The notes under the pieces were generated by a model, which was not told the DNA's origin, did not search any database, and saw nothing but the letters and a program-made list of their open reading frames with translations. From the NCBI GenBank assembly GCA_015179125.1, contig WHVA01000073.1:1-64000 (forward strand): a stretch of DNA of 64,000 bases, in the 5' to 3' direction. This stretch comes from Gautieria morchelliformis. Taxonomy: Eukaryota; Basidiomycota; Agaricomycetes; Gomphales; Gomphaceae. Below are positions 60,046 to 64,000 of this stretch, piece by piece. Every line of letters begins with the position of its first letter. Position 1 is the stretch's first letter. A program made the translations under genes and the position numbers.

Positions 60046-63000
60046 TCATTCTTGCCAGCGGAGGCCTAGGTTGGTTGCCAAGGCCGCGAACAACACAAGT
60101 GCCAGTGCAGTTGGCCCGAATTTATCTGATGCACCCAACCGGTTAAGATAAGAAAAAAAGGAAGTGTAAAAAGTAGTCGGTGAAACCCACCATAATATAA
60201 CCCTTCGGCTTCCCTTGCCCGTAGCTTGTAGGCGCGATATACAAATATACCGCATGAGTATGCGATGGAGAGAAGAGACGCAACAGTAAAGGCGGCGGCA
60301 CTGATCAAGCCGCGCATGTCGTCTGGCTGGATGAAGTTCAGCAGCACCGTCGCGATCGACCCAATCACCACACTAAATTGTAACCAGCGCTACGCGACGT
60401 TATAAAAACTAGACGCCTCACAAACAAAGAACACTCACCAGGAATGTTCGTTCCGCAGCAAAGTACACCTTAGGTTCTATGCGAACGGGGACAGAGATTT
60501 TCTTGCCATGCTGTGCTCTCCACTCCCGGACATACTCTACGTCACCATTCCAATTAGACACACCTGGCTCTAATTGGTTATCATAGTCATGATGCTCCTC
60601 AGTGTCGTCCAGTGCACTGCCCGATGGCCTTAGACGCTCCCTGGAGAATGTAGATTTAAACCTCTTGTCAAAGAAAGAGGATGGAGTGAGAGGGTCGATG
60701 GACAGGTTTCGAGGTCGGGGGGCTGTAGCGGAACTGCTTTTCCTTCTTTTTAGGAAAGCTGTCCTCTCGTCATCTTCTGACGAGGACGGCTCTTCATGGA
60801 GTCGTTGACCTCCATTCCGGTTCTTCTTTGCTTCGTCCTCGCGTGCCTTCTGTTGTAAGAAACTCTCGCGATACGAGATAGCTTCGGTGGCTGCGGCCGG
60901 ATCTAATCCTGCAGTCTTGTCTTCATCCCGTGCAATAGCAATAGCCACTTCCTCGTCCTCCTCTCCCTCACTGAGTGGTTCCGCGTAAGGCTGTGGAGTC
61001 TGAGCATGGGGTGAACTACTCGTGGAAGCAGATGACGTGTGTGACGGCCGCTCAAAGTGTGCAGCGCCAGTATCGGGCTTAAGAATATCAATGTCCACTA
61101 GAAGACGGCCTTGTTGGTTGGGTGCATTCATATTTTATTCGCACTTACTCTGAGGAAGCCAGAAGGGTATAAGATCCACACGATTGGGCAGAAGGGTCGA
61201 ACACCCATGTATGAATTTGCTGTGGATAAATAGTCAGTGGACAACCAAATAGTATCATCCAGCCATGTACCTAAATTTTGGAACCGCTTCGACGAGATGA
61301 CTATTTACTAGGTCAGTCACCCAGGTAGGGGGCTCCTGTCCCATCTGCGTTTGTAATTTGACCTCTAACACCCCGTATCTGATTGAATTTGAGAAATGGC
61401 CTGCGACACTTGTGTTCGACGTACTTGAAGGACTCTCTATCCTCGGCTGGCAACTGTTCAAAGGGCGCATCGATCCCAATGTCAGTGCGTCTCCAGTTAT
61501 CTCCAGACCTTCGTCGCCCATCCCAGTTATCTTCTCGAACCATTGTCAGTTCGGTGTCAAGGGATATACGGACCTAATATACAAATCATTACCATAGATG
61601 ACATTTGAGTCCACCGCATATACGTACCCTAGCATCGCCAGGTAGTTGAAAGGCTGTGCGATGATAAAAGGTTCTCAACACTGATGATGAATAGAAATCA
61701 GCGGAGTCTGTTGAGAAGCTGACATGTAAGCCAACTCGCCAGGCTGCAACTTTCGGTCCAACACCGCATACTGAACCTCGTTAGCCAACTGAATCATGCT
61801 CTCGACTTCCTGGGGGTTCTTTTTGCCTTTTGCAATGAGAGCTTCAAATTCCTCATCCATTATATATTCCCCACGGAGGAAGGCATTGACATTTTGCTCC
61901 TTTATAGGGAATCGTGCCTGGCAAGAAGCCTGTGGAATCTAGAGGTGCCTCTGATCATTACCCATACTCACCTTGACGGACTTCTCGCCTGTCCAATCTT
62001 CACGGTGGGTTTTGCGCTCAACAAACACCTACCACGTGTCGGTGAGGATGAAGGGACGGGAGAGTATTCCAGCACCTGCTTAACATCCATATCACCATAC
62101 CATCGGAGCCGTATGGCCTCTGCACCTTCAGTCTTTTCCAGACGACCCAGGTAGAGTTCGAGGTCTTCATTATCAAGATAAACGGAAGTGATAGCTTCGA
62201 AGGGGCCACGAATGTCTAGATCGTTGCTTTTATGTGAAGAAAACACTCACCCGCATCTCGTCTTTCAAACTCCTTGTTTCTATCGAATACTAGGTAGGAA
62301 AGTCAGGTGAAAAACTGACAGGAATTTCTCCAGCTCAGCATACCAAGAACGGGCAGGTGTCGTAAAATTGCCAATTTAAGAGCCACCAAATTGTCAGGGT
62401 GAACCTGGGTTGCATGCACCAATTAGCATCCGGACAGCCGTTGTGAAGGGACGTATACCCAATATTTCGTTGTCTGTCGGACAAAGGCATTCTGGGTACC
62501 ACCGGCGCTCGAATCTCCTTGGACTGGATGTCCCCGCGTGCGGACGAGATCATATAACTTTGATAATTTGATAATCAACAAGTCCCAATCATACCGATGA
62601 AAGGGTCGCCTTGCAAGGAAGTCGTAAAGAAAGGTCAAACCTAACGTTCGTCCGGTTTGCTTATCATGCTTCTTGACAATTCTTGAAAATGAATGGCGTT
62701 AGGTGGCAATCTGTCAATGAGTTACAGTTTTACATACTTTATGAACCCGGTGTAACAAAGCTTCGTGTAAAGCGCCAGGTCATGCACATCTAATTGAATT
62801 AGCATGGGTTTTGAATATTTAGGAGTAACAAGCTTGCTTACCTGCGACAAGAATGGCAACCTCCTCCTCCAGCTGCCTGAATTTATCTTCGACACTATAA
62901 CCATCATCACTCTCATCCAAATCGTCGTAATCGGCGTAGTCATCTTCCTGTCCAGCCTCGAGCTGGCTAGAGTGGTCCTCGCTACCGCTCCCTTCTTGGC

Positions 63001-63379
63001 CCTCATCCACTTCATAATTTTCAACCAGTCTCTTGACCTCTCTCTCAGCACTATTGATTCTGGAGGAAAGCTCTTGGATCTATACGACCACAATAACCTT
63101 CACTCACGACTTGCATGGAATGGCTAGCGCTCACCTTGGCTGTCTGAAACTTATGTATTTTCTGGAGCTCCGCGTCCAATATCCTAGTGAACTCGTTCTC
63201 ATCTTGATTGCTCCAAGGACCTGGTGATGTACGCCTTTTCAGCTCCGTCTTAAGCCCATTGTAGTCCAGATATTCGTTCCTCCACGCCCCATACATGTCC
63301 TCCTGGAGCAGTCATCATAAGGTAAATACGTCACAGGTAAGACGAGCGGACGGGCCTTAATCTTACGCCCAAACTTCAT
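60046..63379 (-). CDS. VTC4: Vtc4 polyphosphate polymerase
   Basis: A multi-exon minus-strand gene for the catalytic VTC subunit. N-terminal SPX domain ([25 protein letters not shown], a Glu-rich helix, [20 protein letters not shown]), then the triphosphate-tunnel catalytic domain: [40 protein letters not shown] with paired arginines, [31 protein letters not shown] with the metal-binding glutamate, and [12 protein letters not shown]. After a Ser-rich linker come [21 protein letters not shown] and three membrane helices. One intron (61739-61681) has a GC donor. The start is probably the ATG at 63379 (MKFG-type SPX start), but joining it to the next exon in frame needs one base change in a G-run. 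Confidence 0.92.
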
Positions 63380-63579
63380 AGTGCCAGATGCGGTTCAGAG
63401 CAAAAATCTTGCGTGGCCTACGTATGTACTACGCCGAAGTTTTTAGGAGTGCTAGTGTGTGAGTCTCAAGCACGTGACTATGGGGCTCTGGTTGAACTTA
63501 CATAAGGAACGCGTGGTAATCACGCCCTTCTCTCCTTCGCTCCTCCATACCTGAAAGCAACGTCGCGCTTTGTCTCTCC
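63380..63579. promoter_or_regulatory. Divergent promoter VTC4 / partial gene
   Basis: Two hundred bp separate the probable VTC4 start from the plus-strand gene that runs off the window. It contains a CACGTGAC word near 63471-63478, of the same E-box type as upstream of the G-alpha gene. Pho4-type factors bind CACGTG in polyphosphate and phosphate genes, so a phosphate-response site is plausible but unproven. Confidence 0.5.
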
Positions 63580-64000
63580 ATGGTTCTTCCCGAACGACCT
63601 CCGCAGGGTGTGACTGGGAAAACGCCTCCTCGGCGTGATCTGAACGTCGAAGCGGGGCCGTCTTCGGCTGGCGGTGCTGGGCCTTTCGCTGGGAAGCAGG
63701 CCGTCGACGCCGATCAAGAACTGGATATTTTTCGACGCCTGGTGGCCAGAACTGAGAGACAAAATGCGCTCATCCGCAAGCTTAACCAGGTAAGAGGGGC
63801 CAAAAGGGCAAATCCTTGGAACAGAGATCCCGTGTCCGACGATGATGTCGAGGATAAGCTCCCAAGTTTGGTCGATTTTCTTAATGCTCGCGTCGTCGCG
63901 CCGTCCATTACGCTCACTGCGCCTTCTCCGGCCGATACACCTTCCACTACATCAGCGACGCTTGCTCCGAGTGCCAATCCTATGCCCGCGCAACCTGCTC
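63580..64000 (+). CDS. 5' part of an unrecognised gene (runs off window)
   Basis: An open frame starts at ATG 63580 and stays open to the window end (140 codons). It is Pro/Ser/Thr-rich with a short amphipathic stretch DIFRRLVARTERQNALIRK near residues 49-67 and then acidic and low-complexity sequence. No domain is recognised. The leading part resembles the disordered N-terminus of a regulatory or structural protein. A retroelement-derived start cannot be excluded. Confidence 0.45.
   Translation, partial: MVLPERPPQGVTGKTPPRRDLNVEAGPSSAGGAGPFAGKQAVDADQELDIFRRLVARTERQNALIRKLNQVRGAKRANPWNRDPVSDDDVEDKLPSLVDFLNARVVAPSITLTAPSPADTPSTTSATLAPSANPMPAQPA

Noticed and set aside
1-64000. CRISPR arrays, prophage, bacterial operons or toxin-antitoxin pairs
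   Set aside because: The window is eukaryotic and intron-rich. No regularly spaced repeats or prokaryotic gene organisation was seen.

Overview
This window is nuclear DNA of a filamentous basidiomycete, most likely a mushroom-forming Agaricomycete. The evidence is dense genes cut by many 45-60 nt GT-AG introns, very small exons, DUF6533-type membrane proteins, a basidiomycete-style G-alpha with a long insert, an Rds1-like ferritin-fold protein, and TTAGGG-type repeats. No prokaryotic operon structure or CRISPR array is present. Gene models were spliced by eye from frame, splice sites and family conservation. Most sum to an exact multiple of three. Boundaries should be good to a few bases.

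Layout. 1-3.4 kb holds retroelement fossils (a Ty3/gypsy gag piece, a Ty1/copia RNase H end with a probable LTR) and CpG-poor DNA. 3.4-22.8 kb is a conserved block: a mitochondrial carrier (+), an Slp1/SUCO SUN-domain protein (-), a Bem2-like RasGEF-PH-RhoGAP giant (+), an unrecognised LRR/F-box-like gene (+), a mitochondrial Htd2 dehydratase with a long extra C-terminus (-), eIF3j (+) and Pwp1 (-). 22.8-27.9 kb is a looser region with a short interstitial telomere repeat and a tandem pair of DUF6533-like genes, the second decayed. 27.9-40 kb carries a GBD/FH3-only formin-like protein, two tandem Zn2Cys6 transcription factors, a dual-PH Opy1-like protein and acyl-CoA-binding protein. 41-50 kb carries an atypical G-alpha, the RagC/D-type GTPase Gtr2, tRNA-Gly(CCC) and two neighbouring class II J-proteins. 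50-64 kb carries Vtc1, an alpha/beta-hydrolase lacking its serine, a Sac7-like RhoGAP, a membrane-anchored GH17 glucanase, a secreted Rds1-like protein, Vtc4 and the 5' end of another gene.

Shared themes. The window is rich in polarity, GTPase and nutrient signalling genes: two RhoGAPs, a GBD/FH3 protein, a dual-PH protein, a G-alpha and a TORC1-type Rag GTPase. Two subunits of the vacuolar polyphosphate polymerase (Vtc1 and Vtc4) lie about 9 kb apart.

The observations I rate highest are the G-alpha whose switch II glutamine is alanine, the Htd2 C-terminal extension, a 14-exon carrier with 10-11 nt microexons and a 9-nt microexon in VTC1, and an apparent excess of GC-AG introns (five candidates). 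Several conserved genes also carry single-base frame slips, mostly in homopolymers, which look more like assembly indels than decay. I did not find a clearly new multi-gene system.
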